The notes below the pieces were generated by a model. It ran no database searches. It saw nothing but the letters and a program-made list of their open reading frames with translations, and had not been told where the DNA came from. Below are positions 35,877 to 45,212 of a stretch of DNA of 64,000 bases, piece after piece. Source of the DNA: Sheuella amnicola (GTDB lineage Bacteria > Pseudomonadota > Gammaproteobacteria > Burkholderiales > Burkholderiaceae_B); the NCBI RefSeq assembly GCF_010499255.1, contig NZ_JAAGRN010000009.1, positions 62,001-126,000 of the forward strand, written 5' to 3'. Both the position numbers and the translations under genes were made by a program. How positions within the stretch are numbered: the first letter of the stretch is position 1; every line of letters begins with the position of its first letter.

Positions 35877-36761
35877 ATGAATACATTGAAGACAGTCGGC
35901 GTCATCGGCCTGGGCAAAATGGGGCGGGGCATGGCCGCATCGCTCAAGCGTGCAGGTTTTCACGTAATCGGTAACGATGCCAATGGCGAGCTCGCACAAA
36001 CGGTTGCAAAAGAAGAAGGAATTCAAGTAATTAGCCAAGTGAATGCGTTACTTGCATCCTGTGATGCAATCGTTTTATCGCTCCCCACTTCCGCAATCGT
36101 TCGCTCACTTGTCGAAGGTCCATCGGGAATTGCGGCCACGGCAAAACCCGGCATATTGATCATCGACACCACAACAGCCGAACCGAACACAACGAAAGAG
36201 CTGGCGAAAACCCTAGCGGATAAAGGTCTGAGATTTATCGATGCCCCCGTCAGTGGTGGTGCACGCGGCGCGGCATCTGGTGAACTGACCATGTTTCTGG
36301 GAGGATCCGCAAGCGATATCCAATATGCCACGCCTATTCTGGCCGCATTGGGGACAAAGCGATTCCATATCGGAGGAGTTGGTGCCGGTTGCGTGGCCAA
36401 GTTGGCGAACAATATGCTAACGGGCATCAACCTGCTGGCCGCAAGCGAGGTCTTTCGCGTTGCCAAAGCGGCGGGGGTGGATACCGCAAATCTGATCGAA
36501 TCGATCAATGCTGGATCGGGACGATCAGGCGTGACGATGTACAACTATCCCAGTCGAATCCTGAATAACGCCTTTGATTCCGGGTTCACGATGCAACTCA
36601 TGCGCAAGGATATCCGTCTTGCTGTCGCGATGATGCAGGATCAAGGACTGGACCTGCCAATTATCTCGAATGCGGGCCGCACTTGGGCTGATAGTGCTGC
36701 GTTATTAGCAGATACCGAAGACTTCAATCGAATCGTTGAACTGGATGTCAATAAAAACTGA
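35877..36761 (+). CDS. NAD(P)-dependent beta-hydroxyacid dehydrogenase (3-hydroxyisobutyrate/tartronate-semialdehyde type)
   Basis: 294 residues. Rossmann motif GVIGLGKMGRGMAASLKRAGF at the N-terminus, substrate-binding FIDAPVSGGARGAASGELT, and the catalytic Lys in GAGCVAKLANNMLTG. It oxidises a beta-hydroxy acid such as 3-hydroxyisobutyrate or D-glycerate, or reduces the semialdehyde. 27 bp after the decarboxylase gene and just before a Bug receptor. Confidence 0.9.
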   Translation: MNTLKTVGVIGLGKMGRGMAASLKRAGFHVIGNDANGELAQTVAKEEGIQVISQVNALLASCDAIVLSLPTSAIVRSLVEGPSGIAATAKPGILIIDTTTAEPNTTKELAKTLADKGLRFIDAPVSGGARGAASGELTMFLGGSASDIQYATPILAALGTKRFHIGGVGAGCVAKLANNMLTGINLLAASEVFRVAKAAGVDTANLIESINAGSGRSGVTMYNYPSRILNNAFDSGFTMQLMRKDIRLAVAMMQDQGLDLPIISNAGRTWADSAALLADTEDFNRIVELDVNKN

Positions 36762-36774
36762 TCGGAGAAAGATT

Positions 36775-37749
36775 ATGAAGAACATGAAAAATTTATGTAG
36801 CGGACTGTTTATCGCCTTATCCGTACTGTTTGGTCAGTCGGCTCTTGCACAATATCCAACTAAACCAATCAGATTGGTTGTGCCTTTCGCAGCAGGAGGC
36901 ACCGTCGATACGGTTGCCAGAATCATCGCTCCCGGCCTAGGGGACAGCCTTGGTCAAACTGTCGTCATCGAATACAAAGCGGGCGCGGCCACAATTGTCG
37001 GAGCAGATTATGTTGCCAAGTCGGCTCCTGATGGATATACGCTCTTGCTGGGAACTGCCACGACGTTTTCCGTCAATCCGATTCTGTATAAAAAACTCCC
37101 TTACAACGAAGAAACAAGTTTCACCCCGATAGGTATCGTTGGTTCGACCGGATTGGTTCTGTTGGCAAATCAAAATGTGCAGGCCTCGACCTTGGCCGAG
37201 TTATTGAAATCGATTAAAGCGAAGCCAAACGATTTTTCTTACGGCTCGCACGGCAAAGGGTCGACGGTTCATTTCGCAGCCGAAATGCTTTGGTCCTCCG
37301 CGAAAGTCAATGTCGTGCATGTGCCTTATAAAGGCGGGGCACCTGCATTGACCGATTTGGCAGCCGGTCAAATCCCTCTTGGATTCGATGCGATTCCCGC
37401 TGCCGCCGCTGCAGTTAAAAATGGAAGAATCAAACCTATCGCGGTGACGACTTCCTCACGTTCGCCAATGTTCCCTGATGTGCCCACCATAGCTGAAAGC
37501 GGCTTCCCTGGATTCAAGATGGAATCGTGGTTTGCAATAGTTGGGCCAAGTGGCCTGCCATCCGATATTCAACAAAAGCTTGAAAAAGCGCTAGCTACAA
37601 CTTTGGCAAATAAAGAAACGCTGAGCAAACTTGCCACAGCGGGAATCGCGCCCGGTTTTCAACCTCCGGGCGCTTACCTGCCTTTAGTGCGTAGTGATAT
37701 TGCAAAGTTGAAACCGATTGCGGAAAAGGCCAACATGCAGCAGGATTAA
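36775..37749 (+). CDS. Bug/TctC-family receptor
   Basis: 324 residues from ATG 36775 with GGAGAAA upstream; a longer frame from 36736 overlaps the dehydrogenase gene. Signal peptide ends near SALAQ. Mature start YPTKPIRLVVPFAAGGTVDTVARI, then EYKAGAATIVGADYVAK and HVPYKGGAPALTDL. Last gene of the LysR-governed operon; the likely receptor for the compound metabolised by the two upstream enzymes. Convergent and almost touching the next gene. Confidence 0.9.
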   Translation: MKNMKNLCSGLFIALSVLFGQSALAQYPTKPIRLVVPFAAGGTVDTVARIIAPGLGDSLGQTVVIEYKAGAATIVGADYVAKSAPDGYTLLLGTATTFSVNPILYKKLPYNEETSFTPIGIVGSTGLVLLANQNVQASTLAELLKSIKAKPNDFSYGSHGKGSTVHFAAEMLWSSAKVNVVHVPYKGGAPALTDLAAGQIPLGFDAIPAAAAAVKNGRIKPIAVTTSSRSPMFPDVPTIAESGFPGFKMESWFAIVGPSGLPSDIQQKLEKALATTLANKETLSKLATAGIAPGFQPPGAYLPLVRSDIAKLKPIAEKANMQQD

Positions 37750-37755
37750 ACAGGC

Positions 37756-38808
37756 TTATTGGTCGAACCCAACTCGATCAACAAGCTTGCTTGCCAGTTG
37801 CCGATTCTTCACGATTTCGTGAATGACGCTCATGTCGGGGTGCAATGGACCAAAACTCTTCATGAGCGGATCGATCGCAACGCCCGGCTTGACCGGATAT
37901 TCATGGTTGACCTTTGCGTACATTGACTGCGCCTTGTCCGATGCGAAAAACTCCATCAGTTTGATCGCATTCGCCTGATTGGGCGATGACTTTGCCAACG
38001 AAACTCCGGTAATGTTGACAAATGTCGCGCCTGATTTTTTGAAAGTTGGGCGTACAACCGAAATCGCATCGCCCCACTTGCGGGCATCGCTACCGTCAGA
38101 TGCCGATTTCATCTGGCCTGCGTAATACGCGTTCGCAATACCAATGTCGCATATACCGCCAAGTATGTCCCTAGCGACGTCACGGTCACCGCCTGTTGCT
38201 TTTCTCGCCAGATTACTCTTGACGCCACGCAACCACTGCTCTGTTTCCGCTTCTCCGTTATGCGCAATCATGGCGGCAATCAACCCCAAGTTATATGGAT
38301 GCTGTCCGGATCGAATGCACACCTTACCCTTCCATTCCGGTTTGGCCAGGTCTTCATACTGAAAGCTTTTGATGTCCAGATTTTTATTCGCATACAAAAC
38401 ACGATCTCTCAACGAAAGCGCAAACCAGTGCCCTTTTGCTCCGCGCAAATCCACCGGAATCGACTCATCCAGCTCTTTATTGACAACGGGTTGAGTCAAC
38501 CCCTTATCCACCAACTCAAGCAGATTCCCTATGTCAACTGTCATCAGCACATCGGCGGGCGAATTGACGCCCTCCGCCTTGACGCGCTCTGCCATGCCGT
38601 CCTTAAAGAACGCAACATTCACCTTCACGCCTGTCGATTTGGAAAACTCGTCCAACAAAGGCTGAATCAGTTTTGGCTCGCGAGTCGTGTAGAGATTAAT
38701 TGAACCGGAAGTTTGCGCATTGGCAGGATGCGAACACACTCCAAGCACCGCCGAAATCAATACACCCGCCATCTTTTGACGGTGCGACGGGTTAAATCTG
38801 AGTGCCAT
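37756..38808 (-). CDS. Ferric iron ABC transporter substrate-binding protein (FbpA/FutA-like)
   Basis: 350 residues from ATG 38808; a frame to 38883 is open but lacks support. Signal peptide ends near HPANAQ. SGSINLYTTREPKLIQPLLDEFSKSTGVKVNV is the family opening, and IGIANAYYAGQMKSASD carries the tyrosines that bind Fe(III) in FutA/FbpA. No permease or ATPase gene adjoins it. A Fur box lies 20 bp upstream, which supports iron-repressed expression. Confidence 0.88.
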   Translation of the reverse strand: MALRFNPSHRQKMAGVLISAVLGVCSHPANAQTSGSINLYTTREPKLIQPLLDEFSKSTGVKVNVAFFKDGMAERVKAEGVNSPADVLMTVDIGNLLELVDKGLTQPVVNKELDESIPVDLRGAKGHWFALSLRDRVLYANKNLDIKSFQYEDLAKPEWKGKVCIRSGQHPYNLGLIAAMIAHNGEAETEQWLRGVKSNLARKATGGDRDVARDILGGICDIGIANAYYAGQMKSASDGSDARKWGDAISVVRPTFKKSGATFVNITGVSLAKSSPNQANAIKLMEFFASDKAQSMYAKVNHEYPVKPGVAIDPLMKSFGPLHPDMSVIHEIVKNRQLASKLVDRVGFDQ

Positions 38809-38827
38809 GATGATTTCCTGAATAAAT

Positions 38828-38846
38828 GGTAATGATAATGATTCGT
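38828..38846. promoter_or_regulatory. Fur box
   Basis: GGTAATGATAATGATTCGT matches the 19-bp Fur consensus GATAATGATAATCATTATC at 14 positions. It lies just upstream of the iron-binding protein gene and 61 bp before the divergent mgtC-like gene. Confidence 0.75.
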
Positions 38847-38906
38847 ATTTGATAAAGTATACATTAAACTTCGATCTGTGCAAGTGAAATCACCCATCGG
38901 ATCATC

Positions 38907-39623
38907 ATGCAAATCATCGCAAACTTGAACCTCGCCTCGGCACTCGATACTCTGATCAGCTTGTTATCTGCCTTTGTACTGGGCGGGATCATCGGTCTGG
39001 AACGTCAATACCGCCAAAGAACAGCCGGTCTGAGAACCAACGTGCTCGTGGCAGTAGGAGCAGCCATTTTCATCGACATAGGAAACCGGATCGGAGGAAA
39101 TGAAGGAATTGTCCGCGTCGTAGCCTATGTCGTTTCGGGCGTCGGGTTCCTGGGCGCGGGGGTAATCATGCGCGAAGAAGGCAATGTCCGGGGAATCAAT
39201 ACCGCCGCAACCTTGTGGGGGTCAGCCGCGGTTGGTGCCTGCGCCGGTGCCGATCTGATTGTCGAGGCGGTACTCGCCACGATATTCGTACTCGCTGCAA
39301 ATACTTTGCTGCGTCCCGTAGTTAACCGAATCAACCGGCAACCGATGGACACCGAGTCCGTCGAGGTCACCAATACCGTCTACGTCATCGCCCCACTCGC
39401 TCGGCAAAAAGAAGCCATGCAACGCCTGGCAGATGCGTTGGAACAAGCAAATTACCCGGCGCATAGCCTTGAAGTCGAGGCCTTTGGTGATGACGCCGTT
39501 CAAATTGAAGCAACCTTGTCGGCAACAGCCATTGATGGCGATCAGATAGACATGATCATTCAAAAACTGCAACAACAGGCGTGCATCAACCAGGCGTACT
39601 GGAGCCCCAGCACGACAGAGTGA
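38907..39623 (+). CDS. MgtC/SapB family membrane protein
   Basis: 238 residues. N-terminal hydrophobic domain with the MgtC signature: LGGIIGLERQYRQRTAGLRTNVLVAVGAAIF and GVGFLGAGVIMREEGNVRGINTAATLW, followed by a soluble C-terminal domain with an ACT-like look. MgtC proteins affect membrane F-ATPase activity, magnesium-limited growth and virulence in pathogens; in soil bacteria the role is less clear. Divergent from the iron-binding protein gene. Confidence 0.9.
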   Translation: MQIIANLNLASALDTLISLLSAFVLGGIIGLERQYRQRTAGLRTNVLVAVGAAIFIDIGNRIGGNEGIVRVVAYVVSGVGFLGAGVIMREEGNVRGINTAATLWGSAAVGACAGADLIVEAVLATIFVLAANTLLRPVVNRINRQPMDTESVEVTNTVYVIAPLARQKEAMQRLADALEQANYPAHSLEVEAFGDDAVQIEATLSATAIDGDQIDMIIQKLQQQACINQAYWSPSTTE

Positions 39624-39632
39624 ATGTTTTAA

Positions 39633-39674
39633 TGATGGCTGTATACTGTATATATGTACAGTATACAGCCATCA
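39633..39674. promoter_or_regulatory. SOS (LexA) box inside a 42-bp near-perfect palindrome
   Basis: CTGTATATATGTACAG at 39646-39661 fits the LexA box CTGT-N8-ACAG. It lies at the centre of a 42-bp palindrome (39633-39674) with one mismatched pair. The TATACT at 39642-39647 could be a -10 element covered by LexA. It regulates umuDC. Confidence 0.9.
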
Positions 39675-39704
39675 GCCATCTTGCCGACAAAGTCGGAGCC
39701 CACT

Positions 39705-40142
39705 TTGAGTCAAACGCCGCAAACTGTGGCGTCGGAACCGGCTGCACTCAATTTACGGCTGATGGCACATCGCATCAGCGCCGGGTTCCCCTCGCCCGCT
39801 GCCGACTACATCGAAGTCGGACTGGATCTGAACGATTACCTCGTGCGCAACAAACCCGCGACCTTTCTGTTTAACGTCAAGGGAGATTCGATGAGCGGAG
39901 CCAGCATCGAAGAAGGCGACAAAGTGATCGTGGATCGCGGATTGAATCCGAAACATAACGACATCGTGGTGGCCGTAGTCGATGGCGACTACACGTTAAA
40001 GCGCTTATATCAACATAGGGGACGCGTCGAACTTCGCGCGGAAAACCCAAACTATCCGGCCATTGAATTCAAAGACGGACGAGAACTGTTCGTATGGGGG
40101 GTGGTGATCGGCGTAGTTCGTCGCTATGCGATGCGGGGGTAA
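39705..40142 (+). CDS. umuD: UmuD-like S24 protease (translesion polymerase accessory)
   Basis: 145 residues from a TTG start that has GGAG 6 nt upstream. An ATG at 39654 is in frame but lies inside the LexA box, so it is probably not the start. The S24 self-cleavage site is Ala26-Gly27 in [11 protein letters not shown] (Cys-Gly in E. coli UmuD); the catalytic dyad is Ser62 (GDSMSGA) and Lys99 (DYTLKRLY). RecA filaments trigger cleavage to UmuD', which joins UmuC to form DNA polymerase V. Followed 2 bp later by umuC. Confidence 0.92.
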   Translation: MSQTPQTVASEPAALNLRLMAHRISAGFPSPAADYIEVGLDLNDYLVRNKPATFLFNVKGDSMSGASIEEGDKVIVDRGLNPKHNDIVVAVVDGDYTLKRLYQHRGRVELRAENPNYPAIEFKDGRELFVWGVVIGVVRRYAMRG

Positions 40143-40144
40143 AG

Positions 40145-41443
40145 ATGTCGACGGCGATCAGGATTGGCGCTCAATTCGCACTGGTGGATGTCAACAACTT
40201 CTACGTCTCGTGCGAACGCGTATTCAGGCCCGAACTTGAAGGCATTCCGATTGTGGTCCTGTCGAATAATGATGGCTGTGCAGTCGCGCGCAGCAATGAA
40301 GTCAAAGCGCTTGGGGTCAAGATGGGTACGCCATGGTTCAAGATGAAAGATCTTGCCCGCAAGCACGGAATTCTGGCCTTTTCATCCAACTACGCTCTGT
40401 ACGGAGACATGAGCAACCGGGTCGTGCAAATTCTTAGGGACTTCACCCCTGACATAGAGGTCTACAGCATCGACGAGTCGTTTCTGCGCATTGAAAACGT
40501 TGCACACCTATACGGCGGCGCAATGGCGATGGGACAACAAATCCGTCAACGAATTCGGCAGTGGGCGGGATTGCCTGTATGCGTCGGCATCGCTCCGACA
40601 AAAACGCTAGCGAAGTTCGCTAATCATCTGGCTAAAAAAAATATGGAATTCAATGGCGTCTGCGATCTGCATATTATCCCCCGCCCCGATCGTCTTGCAT
40701 GGATGAGTCGGGTCGAGGTCGGCGAAGTCTGGGGCGTTGGCGCGCAGATCCGCAAACGTCTCGATGCAATCGGCATACAGACCGTGCTTGATCTGCGCAA
40801 CGCCTCGCCAAAAGAAATCCGCACCCACTTCGGTGTCGTCATGGAAAGAACATGCAATGAGTTGCGCGGGATTTCGTGCCTTTCACTCGAAGAGATGCAC
40901 CAGCCCAAACAACAGATCATGTCCTCACGCAGTTTCGGCAGACCTATTGAATGCATCGAGGAATTAAAAGAGGCTGTTGCCACATATGTAACACGCGCAA
41001 CCGAAAGTTTAAGAAGACAATGTTCGGTAGCAGCTGCTATTTACGTCTTCATACAAACAAATCGGTTTAACCGGGACAAGCAGTACAGTGCCGGCCTGAC
41101 AGTACCCACAATGGATCCGACCGACGATACGCGAACGTTGACTCGCGCGGCATTAAGCGGACTCACCCTCATCTACCGCCCAGGTTACCGATATAAAAAA
41201 GCGGGTGTGATGCTGATGTTGTTGTCAGACAAGCATACGCGTCAGTCATCCCTGTTTGACGATTCGATCGGAAATCAAAGATCGAGCGAACTGATGTCCA
41301 CAGTCGACCTGATCAACGCCGACTTCGGTCGGGGAACACTACGTTGGGGGGCTAGCGGAATCGGGACGGGATGGTCCATGCTGTCCGAAAACAGATCACC
41401 ACGCTACACCACGCGTTGGGACGAATTGCCGATCGTTGACTGA
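40145..41443 (+). CDS. umuC: UmuC, Y-family DNA polymerase V catalytic subunit
   Basis: 432 residues from ATG 40145, 2 bp after the umuD stop. Y-family motifs: [18 protein letters not shown] with the first metal-binding Asp, and [14 protein letters not shown] with the catalytic Asp-Glu pair; [22 protein letters not shown] precedes the helix-hairpin-helix thumb region ([17 protein letters not shown]). The C-terminal part matches the UmuC-specific extension. SOS-induced translesion synthesis. Confidence 0.95.
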   Translation: MSTAIRIGAQFALVDVNNFYVSCERVFRPELEGIPIVVLSNNDGCAVARSNEVKALGVKMGTPWFKMKDLARKHGILAFSSNYALYGDMSNRVVQILRDFTPDIEVYSIDESFLRIENVAHLYGGAMAMGQQIRQRIRQWAGLPVCVGIAPTKTLAKFANHLAKKNMEFNGVCDLHIIPRPDRLAWMSRVEVGEVWGVGAQIRKRLDAIGIQTVLDLRNASPKEIRTHFGVVMERTCNELRGISCLSLEEMHQPKQQIMSSRSFGRPIECIEELKEAVATYVTRATESLRRQCSVAAAIYVFIQTNRFNRDKQYSAGLTVPTMDPTDDTRTLTRAALSGLTLIYRPGYRYKKAGVMLMLLSDKHTRQSSLFDDSIGNQRSSELMSTVDLINADFGRGTLRWGASGIGTGWSMLSENRSPRYTTRWDELPIVD

Positions 41444-41453
41444 AACGATCGGC
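41428..41453. terminator. Hairpin overlapping the umuC stop codon
   Basis: GCCGATCGTT at 41428-41437 and AACGATCGGC at 41444-41453 form a perfect 10-bp stem around GACTGA, which includes the umuC stop codon. There is no T tract, so it is either a weak terminator or a stability element for the umuDC mRNA. Confidence 0.55.
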
Positions 41454-41494
41454 ATGCACACTTACTTCTGCCCGGGGTACGCCCTCTTTCACCC

Positions 41495-42298
41495 TCAAAA
41501 CTTAAATGTCACACCAACTCCGGCACCAAACAAATCCAGATTGGTTGTCACGCCTTGATTCTTCTGTTTGTAGTAAAGGTTTTTAACGACGAGTTCCACA
41601 TCGCCCCAATCAAATGCGCGCCCCACCCCCAAATAAGCTTGGGTCGTGACCTGTGTGTTGCCGCCACCGCCGCCAACATCCACATAGAACGGTACAAAGT
41701 ACTCGCTATCCGAAATGCGAAAGCGTCCTTTGACGCCCACAACAGGGTCCGTCACAGTGGTGTTAATGTTTTTTCGAAGTAGCGGATATCCATCAACGTT
41801 AAAGCTCGTCGACCCATTGTTGTTTAACACTCGTGCACCAAGCAACGCATCCAGATAGACATCTTTTGAGTTGTGCAGCGTATAGCTCGCCGTCACCGTA
41901 TATATACCCAGGGACAATGATGTTTTGGAGCCTAGATCGACATAATTGCCAACGGGGTGCGATGAAGTTTTGGTGATATCGGCGTACATCAAGTCAGCCG
42001 ATAAGCCCCAATTACCCTTATGAACTTCGCCAATTAGCATCGCGCCCATATTCAGGGTCGACAATAATGAAGAGGTGTCGATATTTGCGCTGACTAACTC
42101 ATTGCCACCATGATAGACACTACCGTTGACATTCAAGGCCCAAAGATATGGCGTAATCGATCCACGCCAGTCATTTGAGACCTGAGGAATCGCGACCGGT
42201 TTCTTTATTTCATCAGCCCAGGCAGCAACTCCAACTCCTGAAGTCATTGTCACTAGACATAAGGCCAGTGCATTTTTAAAGTATCTTGCATTACGCAT
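41495..42298 (-). CDS. Outer membrane beta-barrel protein
   Basis: 267 residues from ATG 42298, which gives a clean signal peptide ending near VAAWA; an in-frame ATG at 42325 is less likely. The mature part alternates short hydrophobic/polar strands (ITPYLWALNVNGSVYH, LSADLMYADI, VELVVKNLYYKQ) and ends in aromatic VTFKF, the outer-membrane C-terminal signature. No homologue recognised with certainty; it resembles generic 8-14-strand barrels. Third gene of an amidohydrolase-OMP-OMP run on the minus strand. Confidence 0.75.
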   Translation of the reverse strand: MRNARYFKNALALCLVTMTSGVGVAAWADEIKKPVAIPQVSNDWRGSITPYLWALNVNGSVYHGGNELVSANIDTSSLLSTLNMGAMLIGEVHKGNWGLSADLMYADITKTSSHPVGNYVDLGSKTSLSLGIYTVTASYTLHNSKDVYLDALLGARVLNNNGSTSFNVDGYPLLRKNINTTVTDPVVGVKGRFRISDSEYFVPFYVDVGGGGGNTQVTTQAYLGVGRAFDWGDVELVVKNLYYKQKNQGVTTNLDLFGAGVGVTFKF

Positions 42299-42358
42299 TT
42301 GGCAATCTCGTTTTTCTTCGGTCATATCACTTGCGCTTAACGGCGCTTAAATTCCAAC

Positions 42359-43171
42359 TTATTCGGGAATGATAAAGGTGATGCTCGCCCGACCACCCCA
42401 ACCACTGGGCCCACCAGGCACACTACTCAGGTAGTAGCGTGCACCAACAGACAGGGAAACCGGTGTTTCGCCAAACTTAACCAGCTTGGAAACGGTGAAA
42501 TTCATGGGGTTCTCAGCCCGACGCGTGTCCCAATTAAATGTGGATTGAGTATTCAGGGAATACGTCCACGCATTCTGCGTAACATAACTGATAAATGGTT
42601 GGTAATACAAGTTGTTGGCAGTGCCATAACTGGCATCGCCTCCAGTGCTCCATGTGTTGTATGTCAGTAAGCCGATTGTCCAGGGTGCCTTCATCGCCAA
42701 GCCAACCGCGCTCACGCCTACACCGGTTTGGGCGGTTCCGAAATTTTTCCCGGATAAGGATGGAGTGCTCACGACTGGTCCAACACCCCAGATATATTCA
42801 CTTGCAGCGCGGGGCGAGAAAAATGTTTCCACGACCACAGACCCAACGCCCGTTCCACTAAAGCCATCCACTCCACTTAAAGCTTGAAACGGGATAACCG
42901 GTCGAAGAATGTAATTCCAGTCATTATTCAGTTTGACCGGGGCAACGGGCTGTACGATCAACGAATTGCTCGTTCCCTTTTTATCAATTCCAATATTGGC
43001 GTCATAGTTGTATTGAAAAGGGACTGATATCAAGTCCGAGACAGGATTGGTCAATTTCGAAGCAAGATCTTTCGCATCATTACCCGACGATTGTGCAAAA
43101 GAAATGCACGAAATCAAACTTAAAACTAAACCCGAAATAATGGATTTTTCTATTGTTTTGATTTTGTGCAT
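42359..43171 (-). CDS. Outer membrane transporter-like protein (MetA-pathway-of-phenol-degradation family look)
   Basis: 270 residues from ATG 43171 (AAAGGAAC upstream); signal peptide ends near ISFAQ. The family look is DLISVPFQYNYDANIG, WNYILRPVIPFQ, FSGTGVGSVVVETFFSP and IWGVGPVVSTPSLSG, as in proteins annotated as transporter or Phenol_MetA_deg, which form outer-membrane barrels. Sits between the amidohydrolase gene and another barrel gene, so it may let that enzyme's substrate into the periplasm. Confidence 0.7.
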   Translation of the reverse strand: MHKIKTIEKSIISGLVLSLISCISFAQSSGNDAKDLASKLTNPVSDLISVPFQYNYDANIGIDKKGTSNSLIVQPVAPVKLNNDWNYILRPVIPFQALSGVDGFSGTGVGSVVVETFFSPRAASEYIWGVGPVVSTPSLSGKNFGTAQTGVGVSAVGLAMKAPWTIGLLTYNTWSTGGDASYGTANNLYYQPFISYVTQNAWTYSLNTQSTFNWDTRRAENPMNFTVSKLVKFGETPVSLSVGARYYLSSVPGGPSGWGGRASITFIIPE

Positions 43172-43194
43172 CACATTGTTCCTTTTAATAATGA

Positions 43195-44907
43195 TCATTT
43201 AATCTTTTTTCCATCAATCCACGTTTCTTTCACTTGGATATCCCGAATCTCTTCAGGTTTTGTGGTTCGGGGATTCTTCGCCAACACAACAAAGTCCGCC
43301 TGCTTGCCAACCTCAAGGCTGCCCACCTTATCATCCGACATCACTTGATAAGCAGCATCGATAGTGACGGCTCGGATGGCATCATCCACTGTCACCCTTT
43401 GATCAGGACCTAACACCTTCGTGGGTGGCAACTGCCACTCTCGCGTGACGGCTTCAGAGATATAACTAAGCGGACCTACAGGTGAAACGGGCGTATCGCT
43501 GTGAAGCGTAAAGCGACCACCCGCCTTCTTGAAATCACCCGTAGGATCAATGCGATCAGCACGCTCGGATCCAATGAGGTGATTGTGGAAAGCCTCTCCC
43601 CAATAGCGAACATGATCGATCGTAAAACTTGGAATGACACCTAATTCGACAGCCTTTTTAACTTGATCCTTGTTATTGACGGTGAAGTGTTCAATCCTCA
43701 AGCGACGCTCTTGCGGTTTGGCACTACCCGAAAGCAATTTTGCGTAATTATTCAAGGTCTGATCAATTGCTTTATCTCCGTTCGAATGAATCGAAATCTG
43801 CCAGCCTTGATCAAAATATGGTTTCATCAAGCTCAGGATTTCATCATCCTTGTAGTCCAGATCGCCACTGAAAGTCGTTCCATGCGGATGAATATAAGGA
43901 GCATTCAAGGCCGCTGTCATTCCTTGCGTTGAGCCATCGGCGATGTATTTAATTCCGATAAAACGCAACCGGTCATCGCCTTCGTTAGGCTTGATACTCA
44001 AGTTACCCTTGGGTAATGCTTCCCCCCATAGATATCCACGCACTCTGACGGGCAATGCATCTGCGGCTGCCAATTTCTTGTAGATAGCGATCTCTTGATC
44101 CACTCCCAAATTGCTCCCGACACTCATTTCGGAGGCAGTTGTCACCCCTGTGGCGGCGACCTTCTTCATGGTCGACTGTATGGCACCAATCAGTTGCGCC
44201 TCGGAGGGCTGAGGCATTTTCGCCATAAATGGCAAATAAGATGTGGGTTCAATCAGTTTTCCGGTGAGATTTCCCTGCGCGTCTTTAACAAACACGCCTC
44301 CACCCACAGGATTAGGTGTCTTATTCGTGATGCCTGCCAACTCAAAAGCTTTACGATTGACATACGCGATATGGCCGGATTGATTAACCACAAAAATGGG
44401 CACTTCGGTGGATACCTTATCCAAAATATCTGCGTTTAGCTCAGCCAGGAAAGGATTGGTGCGTGACGGATCGACTCCAAACGCGGTCAACCATCCGCCA
44501 GCGGGAACGTTTTTTAAGTTGGCCTTCAACTTTTCAGTCAATGTCTCAATCGTGTCATACGGTAAGTTGAAATTGCTCAGGTTCGTCCATAACCCCTCAA
44601 ACAACGATGTCACAATGAAATGAACATGTGGCTCGACAAAACCCGGCATAAGCGTCTGGCCCTTCAGGTCGACAACTGAGGTCTTATCAGACTTCCAGTT
44701 CTTCAATACGCTATCTTTGGTTCCGACAGCGACAATTTTGCCGTTTTGCACAGCCAATGCCTGAACCTCTTCATTCTTGGCATTTACAGTCAAGACAGGG
44801 CCGCCATAAAAAATGGTGTCAGCAGTACCGCCAGAATTACTGGCGAAGCAAGACAACGAAGAAAAACAAAACACGCTAATTGCAGATAATTTGGCAAAAT
44901 TTTTCAT
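43195..44907 (-). CDS. Exported amidohydrolase (YtcJ-like)
   Basis: 570 residues with a signal peptide ending near SCFAS, so the enzyme is periplasmic or surface-exposed. Amidohydrolase family 3 landmarks: the HVHF metal-binding motif after VVDLKGQTLMPGFVEP, QISIHSNGDKAIDQTLNNY, and HSDTPVSPVGPL. Substrates of this group include formamides and N-acyl amino compounds; the actual one here is unknown. First gene of the minus-strand run with two barrel proteins, divergent from a two-component system that may control it. Confidence 0.85.
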   Translation of the reverse strand: MKNFAKLSAISVFCFSSLSCFASNSGGTADTIFYGGPVLTVNAKNEEVQALAVQNGKIVAVGTKDSVLKNWKSDKTSVVDLKGQTLMPGFVEPHVHFIVTSLFEGLWTNLSNFNLPYDTIETLTEKLKANLKNVPAGGWLTAFGVDPSRTNPFLAELNADILDKVSTEVPIFVVNQSGHIAYVNRKAFELAGITNKTPNPVGGGVFVKDAQGNLTGKLIEPTSYLPFMAKMPQPSEAQLIGAIQSTMKKVAATGVTTASEMSVGSNLGVDQEIAIYKKLAAADALPVRVRGYLWGEALPKGNLSIKPNEGDDRLRFIGIKYIADGSTQGMTAALNAPYIHPHGTTFSGDLDYKDDEILSLMKPYFDQGWQISIHSNGDKAIDQTLNNYAKLLSGSAKPQERRLRIEHFTVNNKDQVKKAVELGVIPSFTIDHVRYWGEAFHNHLIGSERADRIDPTGDFKKAGGRFTLHSDTPVSPVGPLSYISEAVTREWQLPPTKVLGPDQRVTVDDAIRAVTIDAAYQVMSDDKVGSLEVGKQADFVVLAKNPRTTKPEEIRDIQVKETWIDGKKIK

Positions 44908-45212
44908 AAAACGTCCTCCGGACTAACCGCTCGAAATAAATCAAAACTAAAACTGATAAAAATCAGATATCTTGATGTTTAAATTAATTACCAGTCCATG
45001 TGGACATCGTGCTCTTTAGCTGAAATTGATCAAAATTTGAGCCTTTGAGGCATCCGTGACATCAATCCATGAGCAATGCGTAAAGATTAAGGACTTTACC
45101 CATTTAAGACTATGTACTTGAGTACAGTAATTTCAAAACATATTGATTTAATTGAATAATTTATGAAACAAACGTTCACGCCAAAGCAATCCACAGTTTC
45201 TAAGTCAATGAA
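44908..45212. promoter_or_regulatory. Divergent intergenic region with inverted repeat
   Basis: 305 bp without a credible gene between the amidohydrolase run (minus) and the sensor kinase (plus). It holds TGTACT-TG-AGTACA at 45113-45126, a perfect 6-bp inverted repeat with a 2-bp spacer, a possible response-regulator or repressor site. The rest is AT-rich and must contain the two promoters; no clear consensus pair was found. Confidence 0.45.

Noticed and set aside
39654-39704. ATG at 39654 as the umuD start
   Set aside because: It lies inside the LexA box and has no ribosome-binding site; the TTG at 39705 has GGAG 6 nt upstream.
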